Shown: positions 35,223 through 45,181 of the stretch, in pieces
Numbering within the stretch: position 1 is the stretch's first letter
How the letters are laid out: each line of letters opens with the position of its first letter
NCBI GenBank assembly: GCA_000961595.1
Contig: LADO01000021.1
Coordinates: 21,228 to 85,227 of the forward strand
Reading direction: 5' to 3'
DNA from: Peptococcaceae bacterium BRH_c4b
GTDB taxonomy: Bacteria; Bacillota; Desulfotomaculia; Desulfotomaculales; Desulfocucumaceae
Length of the DNA stretch: 64,000 nt
Program-made: the position numbers and the translations under genes
The notes under the pieces: generated by a model
Databases searched by the model: none
The model's input: only the letters and a program-made list of their open reading frames with translations
Told to the model about the DNA's origin: nothing

Positions 35223-37895
35223 CTAACGCCAGTCAGACAGTTCAGCCCACCAGCCTAATACCTTCTCCCCTGTTTTTTGTCCCAGAGAATAAATGCTCGA
35301 ATCTTTGAGATCCTTTTTTTTCTTTACCGGCAAAAAATTTATTTTATAAGCACCTTGATCAAGGACATGATTTATAATCCCCAGTTCCGAAAAAATGGCC
35401 AGTGCTATCGCCACAGTTTTTCCATCAGCCCTGGCTAGCCCCTGCTCCCGCATAAAGACCGCCGCTTTTTCCGGATCTATGTATCCGCCGGTGCATTCCC
35501 GCCGCAGGTATTTATAAGTATCACCCAGTTCCTCCCTGCCTGGAAAACAGGCCCGCAATAGTTCTTTGCCTTCCTCAAGCATGATGTCACTGTAAAGCAA
35601 ATAAAGGCTGTCCCCATCCCCTTTTCCGGTGACCAGCAGTTCCTCCCGGGCATAAGGCAGATCGTAAAAAACAATGCGCTCAGTTTCCGGCCATGCATAC
35701 GCATTTAACATGCCAGGAGTCGATACCAGTACTGAAAACTCCCCTGCGGCAAATCTCCCGGTCAGGGCAACCCTTGCTTCCCGGCTGAGACCAGGGTGAA
35801 AGAAATCCGCGGTTACGCCGCCCTGAGCAAGGAAGTGGGCCAGTTCCACGGTACGGCAGGGTGCATTAACCAGTACCAGAGCCCGGCCCGGCTCCCGGGC
35901 AAGGGACATAAGGGTCGCCGGACGGTGAGGCACATTTCTCCAATCCCTGAAGCGGTGGCAAAGTTCTGTCTTAACACCCGGATTATATTCTGAGCTTATT
36001 ATTATACTCTCAACAGCAGAGCCTGGTAAACCTAAAATATATTCCGGGTTTTGGTGCGTGCAAAGACACCGTGTAATATATTCCGGCAAAAAAGCTGCCT
36101 GACCAAGATTATCCAGTGACTCCATGGCATTAACGGTATCCATTCCCATAACAGGTCCAATCTCCTGTCCCCGCCGGGGTAGAGCCGGCTTAATGTCCCG
36201 GACCTCCAGTTGGACTGATACCCTGCCGTTCCACTGGTTAAGGGAAGGAATAAAAGCTACGTCCACCGCCGCAGCAGCTTCCAGGGCGCCCGCGGAAGAA
36301 GCCATATTGAAGGCAATGCCGTCCAGCACCGCATCATTGTCTTTTACCAGCAATTTAAGGTGTTTACCTGCCTTGCCCACCTCCCGGCAAGATAGCAGCC
36401 GGGCTTCCCTGCAAGCCAAAAGGGGGCCGGGGTTACAGTGGCCAAAAGGGGACATCATTTCCAGTTCCTCCACCAGGCGCTGCGATACATCGCCCAGTGA
36501 GATTGTGCCATCCAGTTCCAGGCCGGGGGTATAGATATCCTCGGATACATGCCTGATGGCATAATCATTTATGTCCCTGCGCAATTCTTCTATATTTCCG
36601 GGACTGACGGAAAAGCCGGCTGCCTGGTCGTGCCCGCCGAATTCCTGCAGGCTGTCCCGGCAAAAGGAAAGGGCTTCATAAAGATGAAACCCGGGAATAC
36701 TTCGCCCCGAACCCTTGCCTGGCCCCTCTTCTCCGTCCAGGGCAATCATTAGCACAGGACGGTAGTACCTTTCCACCAGACGTGAGGCTACTATGCCGAT
36801 TACTCCCGGGTGCCAACCCCTGGAGGCCAGCACGATAACCCTGTCTTCTTTAATTTTCGGATCAGCATCCAACATGCCCAGGGCACCGGCCAGCACAACG
36901 CTTTCAATCTTCTGCCGTTCCTGGTTGCCCCGGTTTAACTGCCCCGCCAGTTCAGCAGCAGTAGCCGGATCGTCGCAAAGAAGCATCTCCACTGCCATAG
37001 AGGCGTCACCGACCCTGCCTGCGGCGTTTAACCTGGGAGACAGGGCAAAAGCAACCTCTCTGGTGCCCAGCCGTTCCCGGTGGACCCCGGCCGCCAACAT
37101 CAAAGCCTGCAATCCCGGGTTTAAGGTATCAGCCAGTCTGGGCAGACCTTGTTTCACCAGTATTCTGTTTTCTCCCTGCAGGGGCACTATATCAGCAATG
37201 GTCCCAAGACAAGCCAGATCCAGATAATCACACCACTCCCCATTGCCGGTGCCGGCTTTAGCCAATAGGGCCTGGGCCAGCTTCAGGGCCACACCCACAC
37301 CTGCCAGTTCTTTAAAAGGGTAAGGGCAGCCGATCCGTTTAGGATTTACCACCGCCAAAGCGGGCGGAATGACTTCCGGAGGCTCATGATGATCAGTTAT
37401 AACTATATCCGGGCCACCCAGGTCAGCGGCAGCTGCCACCTCTCTGGCCGCACTGATGCCGCAGTCCACCGTCACCAGCAGTTTGTATCCTTCTGCCCAG
37501 GCATTTTTAATGACCTCCAGGTGAAGGCCGTAACCTTCCTCTATCCTGTTGGGCACATAATACCCAACCAATCCTCCCAGGCGTCGCAACACCTTTACAA
37601 GAAGAGCCGTACCGGTAGTTCCGTCCGCATCATAATCACCGTAAACCAGTATTCTCTCGCCTGCAGTCAAGGCCGAGGATATCCTCGCCACCGCCTTATC
37701 CATATCAGCCATCAGGAAGGGATCGTACATCAGGCCGGGGTCCGCCCCCAGGAAAAGCCGGGCATCATCCACTGTATATATTCCCCGGTTAACCAGTAGA
37801 CGGGCAAGAACAGGGGAAATGTTCAACTCATGCTGAAATATTAATTGCAGGGCGGGATTGCCCTGTTTGATCCGCCAAACCTTTTCGCCTTTCAT
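35223..37895 (-). CDS. recJ: Single-stranded-DNA-specific exonuclease RecJ
   Basis: 890 residues. DHH motifs VYGDYDADGTTGTALLV and IVITDHHEPPEV, the DHHA1 region with GGHDQAAGFSV, and the OB-fold domain form residues 1-~580. A long C-terminal extension (~580-890) of the type seen in many Clostridia follows. It degrades 5' single-stranded ends in recombination and repair. relA lies downstream; the usual apt gene between them is absent here. Confidence 0.94.
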   Translation of the reverse strand: MKGEKVWRIKQGNPALQLIFQHELNISPVLARLLVNRGIYTVDDARLFLGADPGLMYDPFLMADMDKAVARISSALTAGERILVYGDYDADGTTGTALLVKVLRRLGGLVGYYVPNRIEEGYGLHLEVIKNAWAEGYKLLVTVDCGISAAREVAAAADLGGPDIVITDHHEPPEVIPPALAVVNPKRIGCPYPFKELAGVGVALKLAQALLAKAGTGNGEWCDYLDLACLGTIADIVPLQGENRILVKQGLPRLADTLNPGLQALMLAAGVHRERLGTREVAFALSPRLNAAGRVGDASMAVEMLLCDDPATAAELAGQLNRGNQERQKIESVVLAGALGMLDADPKIKEDRVIVLASRGWHPGVIGIVASRLVERYYRPVLMIALDGEEGPGKGSGRSIPGFHLYEALSFCRDSLQEFGGHDQAAGFSVSPGNIEELRRDINDYAIRHVSEDIYTPGLELDGTISLGDVSQRLVEELEMMSPFGHCNPGPLLACREARLLSCREVGKAGKHLKLLVKDNDAVLDGIAFNMASSAGALEAAAAVDVAFIPSLNQWNGRVSVQLEVRDIKPALPRRGQEIGPVMGMDTVNAMESLDNLGQAAFLPEYITRCLCTHQNPEYILGLPGSAVESIIISSEYNPGVKTELCHRFRDWRNVPHRPATLMSLAREPGRALVLVNAPCRTVELAHFLAQGGVTADFFHPGLSREARVALTGRFAAGEFSVLVSTPGMLNAYAWPETERIVFYDLPYAREELLVTGKGDGDSLYLLYSDIMLEEGKELLRACFPGREELGDTYKYLRRECTGGYIDPEKAAVFMREQGLARADGKTVAIALAIFSELGIINHVLDQGAYKINFLPVKKKKDLKDSSIYSLGQKTGEKVLGWWAELSDWR

Positions 37896-37920
37896 GCAGC
37901 CCCCGTTAATATAAAGTTAT

Positions 37921-38055
37921 TGTTACTATCAGGTATTCAGAATTCAGTAGTCAGAATTCAGAATATTTCGAGACGATAAACCGTTCTCTTATGCTGACTT
38001 TTGACTCCTGTTGTTTTCGCCGGTTCTCCCATGCTGACTCCTGAGTAGTTACAAG
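37921..38055. repeat. CAGAATTCAG/CTGACT low-complexity repeat
   Basis: Contains TATTCAGAATTCAGTAGTCAGAATTCAG, partly complementary to two later CTGACTyyTGA units, with a ~26-base direct repeat (accgttctcttatgctgact / gccggttctcccatgctgact). It lies between recJ and the acylphosphatase gene; no gene is present. Confidence 0.5.
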
Positions 38056-38113
38056 TTATTTTTGATTATATCCAAGTACAAACCCCGAGGCAATGAAAAA
38101 TACGGAAAAATAA

Positions 38114-38148
38114 GACCTGCGCCAATGTCAAAACATTATCGCAGGTTT
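38114..38148 (-). terminator. Terminator after the acylphosphatase gene
   Basis: On the minus strand AAACCTGCG pairs with CGCAGGT across an 18-base loop and is followed by TTATTTTT. Confidence 0.65.
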
Positions 38149-38165
38149 ATATAATAACCGGAGCA

Positions 38166-38438
38166 TTAACCTGTAATGCTGAAATCCTCAAACTCACCCT
38201 GGTATGGCTCGGCTACAACCTCCACCTTATCAACCCTTGAGGAGGGAGAGCCTTGCCAGCACCATTTCAACATTTCTTCCACCTGCCGCTCCTCCCCCTC
38301 AATAACAGCCTCCACCCGGCCATCCGGCAGATTTCTCACCCAGCCCCTCAGACCGAAACCAAGGGCGGCTTCTCTAGTGTAAACCCGGAAATAAACCCCC
38401 TGTACCCGGCCTGATATAAAAACTCTCTTTCTTTGCAT
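38166..38438 (-). CDS. acyP: Acylphosphatase
   Basis: About 90 residues from the ATG after GGGGGG (MQRKRVFISGRVQGVYFRVY). The catalytic Arg lies in VQGVYFR and Asn in GWVRNLPDGRVEAVIEG, so both key residues are present. It hydrolyses acyl phosphates. The frame stays open 24 codons upstream, but that stretch is not family-like. Confidence 0.92.
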   Translation of the reverse strand: MQRKRVFISGRVQGVYFRVYTREAALGFGLRGWVRNLPDGRVEAVIEGEERQVEEMLKWCWQGSPSSRVDKVEVVAEPYQGEFEDFSITG

Positions 38439-38513
38439 CGGCAACCCCCCGGCTTTTTTACTATACCTAACCCTTATATTGGCAAATTTTAAAGTTAATG
38501 CAATTCTCAAATG

Positions 38514-38585
38514 TCAAAAGTCAAATGTCGAAAGTCTGAAGTCAAACTGACCTTAGACCTTAGACCTTGGACTTTTGACCTTGAT
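38514..38585. repeat. GTCAAAAGTC/GACTTTTGAC low-complexity inverted repeat
   Basis: Short units of AAAAGTCAAATGTC, AAGTCTGAAGTC, then GACCTTAGACCTTAGACCTT and GACTTTTGAC. The two ends are inverted copies. It is intergenic, upstream of the acylphosphatase gene. Confidence 0.5.
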
Positions 38586-38631
38586 AATAAAAGGCTGCCA
38601 ACCGGAAAGCCGGTGACAGCCCGTAAATATA

Positions 38632-39948
38632 TTAATTGCCTGCATTATCTGCTGTTGCCTTGCTGAAGTCAGGTGCCGCTGTTGCCTTGCTGACGTCAGG
38701 CGCCGCAAACGGCTTGCCGCAATCTTTAATATAGAATTCACCCTGACTGTTAATTGCCATATTCATTTTCTGCATGGCCTGCTCATTGTTAACCTTGCCT
38801 GAATTGTCGGTCTCGGGTATATCCATTGTAATATTCATTTTCAAATTAAATTTAACTATGTCGCTGACCAGTGTCTCTTTGTTGATATAGGTGGTATAGT
38901 AACAATCCATAACCATCTGCTCCAGCATTTTTTTCATGGAAGCCTGCATTTCCTGGGCAGACCCGGCTTCTTTCTCCTCCGCCGGGAGGTTCGGCATGAT
39001 CTGGTTCATTATTTTCTGGTAGCCCTGTATAAATTTATCCTTGTCCATGGTGGCGTTGATAACGTAATAGTCATGGCCGTTAACCGTTTCGTCGTTACCA
39101 AAATTCAGCAGTATACCGAATTCTTTCATCTGGGCTACAGCCTTGATGGGGTCGGACTGAATGTCCTGTTGCTGCTTCCAGAATTCCGGCGAAAAAGGCA
39201 TATCCTGAGCCACCCACTCCTGCTGCGCCAGCTTCATGTACATTTTATCCTGCGTCATATATGTTTCTATTACCATGCTTTCGGGCATAAGCTCTTTATT
39301 CTCGGGGTTGAGGTTTGTCTTCATATAAACACTGAAAGGATCGTTTTGATACTGGCTATACATCTTGCTGATTAATTTCATAGGCATTTTTATTGGGCCG
39401 TCCGGGGACGGGGACAGATTCATGTCAAAATCCATGGTGCCTTCCATGGCGTAGGTATTGAACTCCTGGCAGGTCTGAGCCGACTTGGCCAGCAAATCTC
39501 CTGGAGTCATGCTGTCCCTGGTTTCCTTGCGGGTTAAAGACACCTGCCACTGTTTACCGTCCCACTGCACGTCATACCCAAAGGAGCCGGCCACAAAGCG
39601 CAGGGGAATCATTGTTTTGTCACCGGACTTTACCGGGCACCTGGGCAGGGTCACATTTTTATCACCCAGTAAAGCAGTTGACTGACCGATGGTCATGGTA
39701 AGGGTCTTGCCGTCTTCCCCGATCACCAGTTTGTCCGGTTCGGGATATTTTACATCCGCTCCGGCTATGCGGGCATACTCTTCCACTGAAATCATGGTAA
39801 CGCCGTTGTCCAGAAACAATCCGGCTGATTTTACCGAATCGTCATTGACATTCAGAGTCACATTGCCGGCCATGGCCGGCACGGCTGCGATCAGCACAGA
39901 AAAAACCAGCATACCTAAAATTACCAGTAATTTATTTTTCACTCCCAA
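38632..39948 (-). CDS. Secreted protein with copper-amine-oxidase-like N-terminal domain
   Basis: 438 residues. Signal peptide 1-27 (ends AVPAMAG). Residues ~30-145 match the copper amine oxidase N-terminal-like domain (PF07833) used as a surface domain in Firmicutes (PLRFVAGSFGYDVQWDGKQWQVSLTR). Residues ~150-410 form a lipoprotein-like lipid/ligand-carrier region (DFDMNLSPSPDGPIKMPMK..). The tail repeats AAPDxSKATA twice, visible as a tandem DNA repeat at 38647-38705. There is no amine oxidase catalytic domain, so 'copper amine oxidase' is only a domain name. Confidence 0.88.
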   Translation of the reverse strand: MGVKNKLLVILGMLVFSVLIAAVPAMAGNVTLNVNDDSVKSAGLFLDNGVTMISVEEYARIAGADVKYPEPDKLVIGEDGKTLTMTIGQSTALLGDKNVTLPRCPVKSGDKTMIPLRFVAGSFGYDVQWDGKQWQVSLTRKETRDSMTPGDLLAKSAQTCQEFNTYAMEGTMDFDMNLSPSPDGPIKMPMKLISKMYSQYQNDPFSVYMKTNLNPENKELMPESMVIETYMTQDKMYMKLAQQEWVAQDMPFSPEFWKQQQDIQSDPIKAVAQMKEFGILLNFGNDETVNGHDYYVINATMDKDKFIQGYQKIMNQIMPNLPAEEKEAGSAQEMQASMKKMLEQMVMDCYYTTYINKETLVSDIVKFNLKMNITMDIPETDNSGKVNNEQAMQKMNMAINSQGEFYIKDCGKPFAAPDVSKATAAPDFSKATADNAGN

Positions 39949-40299
39949 TACCTCCCTAGAAATCTTAATTATTTAAAAAGGGAAATTCAATTCCCAATCT
40001 CCCCGTCAAAAAAATTCACACCCCCTGTATCAGATATTTCCTTTTATTTATATATTTGACTCCTTTCCAAAAATAACCTTTTTCATTTTTGAAAAATATA
40101 TGATTAACTTATTTGTCGTGCGGTTCATGCAAAATTTTTTACCCCTGGCTCATGAGCTGCGGGGGCAATAACACCGCGTACAACCTTAACGCCACCCGCA
40201 CCTTAACAGGGGCGGGTGGCGTGCTTATATAGGGAATCGACTTGTCTAATATAAAAAGAAGGATGAAAAAACTGATATAATTGTGTGGGGTGATTGTTA
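39949..40299. other. Intergenic stretch with one GC-rich hairpin
   Basis: No gene seen. GCCACCCGC (40191-40199) pairs with GCGGGTGGC (40212-40220); it has only a weak T-run, so its role is unclear. A TATAAT at 40276-40281 precedes the small plus-strand ORF. Confidence 0.4.
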
Positions 40300-40434
40300 A
40301 TGAAAAAGATTAAGCTGACCCGGGCAGCATGGCAAAGAAAACCACAAACCCAGGTTGTTCCCAATAAAAAAGCACTGGGAAGAAAATACGCCTGCAGGAG
40401 GGGTAAGGGTTCCCAAAATAAAGAAACTACATAA
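40300..40434 (+). CDS. Small basic protein, hypothetical
   Basis: 44 residues, very basic (Lys/Arg ~30%), starting MKKIKLTRAAWQRKPQTQVV and ending SQNKETT. A GGGGTG site lies eight bases before the ATG and a TATAAT about 20 bases before that. There is no known family. The composition suggests nucleic-acid or ribosome association, but the gene may be spurious. Confidence 0.4.
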   Translation: MKKIKLTRAAWQRKPQTQVVPNKKALGRKYACRRGKGSQNKETT

Positions 40435-40827
40435 ACACGACCGCCATAGGTCTTTATTGAGACAAAAAACACCTTTCATACACCACATTTTAATTTTATG
40501 TTTAGCCTAACCTTATAAATAATCCAGCAAATTTCAATGCATCCATCCTATGTTGCCATTCGCAAGGTTACACAAGACTGGACTTTTTTTGTCAGTTTAA
40601 ATTCTTTCCACCACGCCTTCATATTTTTATAATCATACATCAAATTACCATTCCGACCCCCAACCGCATGCCATAAAAAGGTAAGAAAAGAATGATCCGA
40701 GTAGAAAATTGTGGTAAAATATTATCCGCAAGGAAAAATAACCTAAATATTACGTTGTCTTCCTGCCATGTCATATTAATGGTTTTTCGTATTTATAAGG
40801 AATATCTATTACGCGAGGTATTTTTAA
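40435..40827. other. AT-rich intergenic region before comM
   Basis: 393 bases with no open frame, hairpin with T-run or recognisable RNA family. It presumably holds the promoter of the YifB/ComM gene, but no consensus pair stands out. Confidence 0.4.
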
Positions 40828-42357
40828 TTGTTAGCCATTATTAACAGTACTGCGCTACAAGGTCTTGAGGGACATATTGTAAGAGTGGAAGTGGATGTTG
40901 CTAATGGTTTGCCCTGCTTCGATCTGGTCGGGCTGCCTGATACCGCAGTGCGAGAGTCCCGGGACAGGGTTCGCGCAGCAGTAAAAAACGCGGGATTCAA
41001 ATTCCCGGTTAAGCGCATAACCGTCAATCTCGCTCCGGCTAATTTGAAAAAAGAAGGCCCCATGTACGATTTGGCCATTGCCGTTGGTGTTCTGACAGCT
41101 ACCGGGCAATTCGACCCCGATGTTTGCGCCGGCTATGTATTCATTGGCGAACTGTCTTTAAATGGTGACGTCCGCAGCGTTGCCGGAGTCCTGCCCAACG
41201 TTCTGGCGGCGGTGGAACATGACTTTACATCGGTGGTGGTGCCTGCTGAAAATGCCGGGGAGGCAGGGCTGGTTAAGACCGCCCGGGTTTACCCGGTGTC
41301 TTCTTTAAACCAACTGAGCAACTTTTTAACTGGTCAGGAGGATATACCACCGTATGCTGCCAGCCTGGAAGCAACGACCCATGATGAAAAAGAATGTCCT
41401 CCCGATTTCTCAGAGGTTAAAGGCCAATTTACCGCCAGGCGGGCGCTGGAGGTAGCTGCAGCCGGGGGACATAACTTTTTGATGATGGGCAGCCCCGGTT
41501 CCGGAAAAACTCTGCTGGCCCGCTGCATGCCGGGCATAATGCCTGACCTCACCTTTGAGGAAGCACTGGAGACCACCAAAATATACAGCCTGGCCGGCCT
41601 GCTGAAACCAGGGCAGTCCATGGTGTCCGTACGACCATTCAGAGCGCCGCATCACAGCGCATCTTCCGTGGCCCTGGTGGGTGGGGGCAAATATCCCCGG
41701 CCAGGGGAGATAAGCTTGGCTCATAACGGCATATTATTTCTGGATGAAATGCCGGAATTCCCCAAGAACGCCCTGGAGGCCCTGCGCCAGCCCCTGGAGG
41801 ATGGAACGGTGACCATCTCCAGAGTTAACGCCTCCATAAGCTATCCCGCCCGGCTAATGCTGGCCGGGTCATGCAATCCCTGCCCGTGCGGGTATTACGG
41901 CGACAGCGTCAAGGAATGCAGCTGTACACCACTGCAGATACAACGCTACATCGGGCGCATCTCAGGGCCAATGCTGGACAGGATTGACATTGTCATAGAC
42001 GTGCCCAGGGTGACTTTTGAAGAAATGGCTGAAAAGCAGCCTGCGGAATCTTCCGCTGCCATCAAGAAAAGGGTTGAGACTGCCCGGACACTACAAAGGG
42101 AGCGTTTCAGGGGTACCGATATCTACTGCAACGCCATGATGAGCGGAGCCCGGGTAAAAAAATACTGCAATCTCACCCAGGATGCCAGGGAGCTTTTAAG
42201 ATCGGTATTCAAGCAATTAAAATTAAGCGCCCGCAGCCATGATCGTATACTCAAGGTGGCCCGGACAGTGGCGGACCTTGCCGGAAGCGAAAGGGTTGAG
42301 GCTGCCCATCTGGGGGAAGCAGTACAATACCGCAGGGAGAAACAGGGGGTATCCTGA
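40828..42357 (+). CDS. comM: YifB/ComM family Mg-chelatase-like AAA ATPase
   Basis: 509 residues. N-terminal ChlI-like domain (GLPCFDLVGLPDTAVRESRDRVRAA), Walker A MGSPGSGKTLLARC, Walker B ILFLDEMPEF, and the C-terminal Mg-chelatase domain with SCNPCPCGYYGD, a CxC-x-C cluster typical of the family. ComM is a branch-migration helicase in natural transformation of Vibrio; the role in Firmicutes is not settled. The start is TTG with CGAGGT nine bases upstream. Confidence 0.93.
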   Translation: MLAIINSTALQGLEGHIVRVEVDVANGLPCFDLVGLPDTAVRESRDRVRAAVKNAGFKFPVKRITVNLAPANLKKEGPMYDLAIAVGVLTATGQFDPDVCAGYVFIGELSLNGDVRSVAGVLPNVLAAVEHDFTSVVVPAENAGEAGLVKTARVYPVSSLNQLSNFLTGQEDIPPYAASLEATTHDEKECPPDFSEVKGQFTARRALEVAAAGGHNFLMMGSPGSGKTLLARCMPGIMPDLTFEEALETTKIYSLAGLLKPGQSMVSVRPFRAPHHSASSVALVGGGKYPRPGEISLAHNGILFLDEMPEFPKNALEALRQPLEDGTVTISRVNASISYPARLMLAGSCNPCPCGYYGDSVKECSCTPLQIQRYIGRISGPMLDRIDIVIDVPRVTFEEMAEKQPAESSAAIKKRVETARTLQRERFRGTDIYCNAMMSGARVKKYCNLTQDARELLRSVFKQLKLSARSHDRILKVARTVADLAGSERVEAAHLGEAVQYRREKQGVS

Positions 42358-42443
42358 TAGGAATCCATTACGGCAGGGTTATTTTCTAAATGTTGACGGC
42401 TACCACCGTAAATTTTCAAGACAGAATGGGACCTTATCACAGA

Positions 42444-43601
42444 CTATTCACCATATACGTCACTGTAAGCATCCCGTATATGAACCAGTTCTCCTATGTT
42501 ATCTATAAATAGATCCACCAGTAACGGGTCAAAATGGTTACCCCGCTCTTCTTTAAAAAGATTTAAAATACGGTCCAGTTCCCAGGCCTTTTTGTAGCAC
42601 CGGTCACTGCCCAGGGCGTCAAATACATCTGCAATAGCGGTTATCCTGCCATATATATGAATATCCTCTCCCTTTACCCCATCCGGATAGCCCCTGCCGT
42701 TCCACTTTTCATGATGCTGCCGGGCCACGATGGCAGCTGCTTTCAATATTTTTCTGCTGGAGCCCTTTAAAAGGTTATAGCCCACTTCAGTATGACTTTT
42801 CATGGTGTCGAATTCCTCGTCGGTCAGCTTGCCCGGCTTTTTTAATATGGAATCCGATATGGCAACCTTGCCGATATCATGCATCGGCGAGGCTATCTTT
42901 AATAATTCCGCCTCATTATCGTCCATGCCGTATTTTAAGGCCAGTATCTTCGAATAATCGGCTACCCGTTTGATATGATTGCCGGTCTCTTTAGACCTGC
43001 TTTCACCGATTTCCCCCATGGTAAATATTATTTCCTTTTGGGTTTCTTCAATTTCCAGGTTTAACAAAGTTGATTCCAAAGAGTTGCCCGAATAGGAAGC
43101 AGCCAGCGTTAAGTACTCCAAATCCTTGGCAGTAAATTTTTTTGAACGAGTCATTTTGTTGATGGCCTGATAGGCCCCGATAATTTCACCCTCACTGTTT
43201 CTAAAAGGAATGACGATGATAGCCTGAGTCCGGTAGCCGGTCTTTTTATCCACGTCGGGATTAAACCGGTTGTCTTTATAAGCGTCGTCAATAAACAACT
43301 GCTGTTCACTGGCTATGGAATGTCCCACCAGTCCGGAATTGGCGGGGATCCTAATTTCGTTGACACCGTGCGCCACTCTGGTCCACAGCTCATTTTTTTC
43401 CCTGTCCAGGATCCACAGGGAGCAGCGGTCGGCCATAATCATTTCCTTACCCATATCCGCCATTAACATAAGCAAATTGTCCAGATTTTTCTCGTTGGCT
43501 ATTCTTGCTACATAACCGAAAATTAGACGCAGCAAGTCGTTTGAGTTTAAGCTTTTTTTTGATTTTGGCTTAAACTCCAGATTATATTCATTCATTTGCA
43601 T
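42444..43601 (-). CDS. GAF-HD-GYP protein, probable cyclic-di-GMP phosphodiesterase
   Basis: About 385 residues from the ATG six bases after GGGGTG (MQMNEYNLEF). Residues ~20-180 form a GAF sensor domain (MIMADRCSLWILD, ANSGLVGHSIAS). Residues ~195-370 are an HD-GYP domain with SPMHDIGK, the following HTEVGYNLL and HHEKWNGRGYPDGVKGEDI. All metal-binding and GYP residues are present, so hydrolysis of c-di-GMP is likely. No membrane segment; cytoplasmic. The GAF ligand is unknown. Confidence 0.92.
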   Translation of the reverse strand: MQMNEYNLEFKPKSKKSLNSNDLLRLIFGYVARIANEKNLDNLLMLMADMGKEMIMADRCSLWILDREKNELWTRVAHGVNEIRIPANSGLVGHSIASEQQLFIDDAYKDNRFNPDVDKKTGYRTQAIIVIPFRNSEGEIIGAYQAINKMTRSKKFTAKDLEYLTLAASYSGNSLESTLLNLEIEETQKEIIFTMGEIGESRSKETGNHIKRVADYSKILALKYGMDDNEAELLKIASPMHDIGKVAISDSILKKPGKLTDEEFDTMKSHTEVGYNLLKGSSRKILKAAAIVARQHHEKWNGRGYPDGVKGEDIHIYGRITAIADVFDALGSDRCYKKAWELDRILNLFKEERGNHFDPLLVDLFIDNIGELVHIRDAYSDVYGE

Positions 43602-43767
43602 TATATACACCCCGGAAAGACTGGGAAATAGGGCGAAATCAACAACACCGCCAAACAGTATGCATAGAGCTAATACATGGCACCCTTTTCCAGTCGAGAT
43701 TTTGTATGAAAATTCTACAACATTAGCTAATAATCCTGCGGGTATTATTGTTATTGAGTAAAAAAAG

Positions 43768-43792
43768 GTTTTTCAACGGCCTCCTAGAACTT
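43768..43792 (-). repeat. Family C repeat end at the cinA stop codon
   Basis: TAGGAGGCCGTTGAAAAAC on the minus strand begins at the cinA stop codon. It is identical to the first ~19 bases of the 120-bp repeats at 48475 and 61445; the rest of the unit is missing here. Confidence 0.7.
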
Positions 43793-45022
43793 CACGCCCT
43801 GCTGCAGATAGCGCCAAAGCAGCACCAGGACGACGGTGGCGGCACGGCGGGCAACTTCAATCCGCTCCCCTCCCAAAAGGATCAATTCTTTGCCCATTAC
43901 TGTGCCCTCAATATCGGCTGCCACAAAAAATTTATAATCGTTTGCAGCTTTATCAACTTCATCTTCTGACACGCCGCCAACTGCCACACCTATTTGGCAG
44001 TCAAATTGCTCCCTTAATGTTTTGGCCAGAGTTTTCAGCTTTTCCCTTTGATCACCGGGAATAGCGTTCCATTCGATTCCGGCCCCCCTTATGTGTCCGT
44101 AATCCCCTGCCACTATACCGGCCTTAAAAAAACCGCCTGCTCCAGGCGCTGTCGTCAACAGTGCGGATAGTTCACCACCGGAGATGCCTTCGGCCACGGC
44201 TATAGTTTTACTATTTTCCCGGATTGCGTCCGCCACCGCCCCGGGCAGGGTTTCCTTATCCTTACCGAAAACGTACGAACCCAGCCGTTCCCGCACCCTT
44301 TCTTCCATGGCGTCAATCAATTCCCGTGCCTCGACCTGATTAACAGACTTGGCGGTTATCCTTAAATGCACCTCGTAAAAATTGGCGGTGGGCGCCAGGG
44401 TGGGATTGGTGCTCTTCAGCAGGTCGCTAAGTTTTTCATCCAGCAATGACTCTCCAATACCGCAAAATTTCAGCACCCTGGATTTTATGACAGCCGTCCG
44501 GCCGGCTAGCTTTTCTTTCAAAAAAGGCATTACCAGATCATTTATCATTCTTTTGAATTCGTTGGGCGGTCCCGGCAAAAGTACATACGTTTTACCCTGT
44601 CGCTCCAGAATTATTCCAGGTGCTGTGCCCACCGGATTATCCAGCACCCTTGCTCCCGCCGGCACCAGAGCCTGTTTGAGGTTGTTGCGGGAAAGGGGAA
44701 TATTTCTCTGCTCGAAAAACCTTCTCACTATTTGCAGAGCGCCGGGGTCCTGTACCAATTCAAGCTGCAGGGCACTGGCCAAAGCTTCCCGGCTGATATC
44801 ATCTTCCGTGGGACCCAGCCCGCCGCCCACAATTACCATGTCGGAACGCCCGGCTGCCTGCCTGATGGCCGAGACGCAGCGCTGCAAATTGTCACCCACG
44901 GTAACCTGATAATAGAGGTCAATGCCCAGGGATGACAATTCCATTTGTAAAAACTGTGCATTGGTGTTCAATATCTGCCCCAGCAACAGTTCCGTTCCGG
45001 TGAAAATTACTTCTGCGATCAT
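43784..45022 (-). CDS. cinA: CinA family protein (competence/damage-inducible), degenerate PncC domain
   Basis: 412 residues. The N-terminal MoCF/MptA-type domain is intact (EVIFTGTELLLGQILNTNAQFL, VGGGLGPTEDD, PGPPNEFKRM). The C-terminal NMN-deamidase (PncC) domain is recognisable, but the usual ESCTGG nucleophile motif reads EGISGG and the lysine of the next helix region is replaced (GDYGHIRG). Deamidase activity is therefore doubtful, while ADP-ribose pyrophosphatase activity of the N-domain may persist. The stop codon belongs to a repeat end shared with other genes. Confidence 0.93.
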   Translation of the reverse strand: MIAEVIFTGTELLLGQILNTNAQFLQMELSSLGIDLYYQVTVGDNLQRCVSAIRQAAGRSDMVIVGGGLGPTEDDISREALASALQLELVQDPGALQIVRRFFEQRNIPLSRNNLKQALVPAGARVLDNPVGTAPGIILERQGKTYVLLPGPPNEFKRMINDLVMPFLKEKLAGRTAVIKSRVLKFCGIGESLLDEKLSDLLKSTNPTLAPTANFYEVHLRITAKSVNQVEARELIDAMEERVRERLGSYVFGKDKETLPGAVADAIRENSKTIAVAEGISGGELSALLTTAPGAGGFFKAGIVAGDYGHIRGAGIEWNAIPGDQREKLKTLAKTLREQFDCQIGVAVGGVSEDEVDKAANDYKFFVAADIEGTVMGKELILLGGERIEVARRAATVVLVLLWRYLQQGVKF

Positions 45023-45181
45023 TTATTTTCCTCCGTTCACGGATATCTGACCATACGGCCTTACATCAACTGATTCTATCATAACCCCAATATTGACATG
45101 AGACCAGTGTTTTCATAATAGGAAATACGACAGCTGCGTCGAATAAATCATTATTCATATTTTTCAACGGAGGTTATATAT

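Noticed and set aside
38514..38585. CRISPR-like array of short repeated units
   Set aside because: Units are irregular 8-12-mers without constant repeats, spacers or cas genes. No CRISPR is seen anywhere in the window.
40191..40220. Terminator for the copper-amine-oxidase-like gene
   Set aside because: The gene is transcribed away from this hairpin, and the downstream T-run on either strand is weak.
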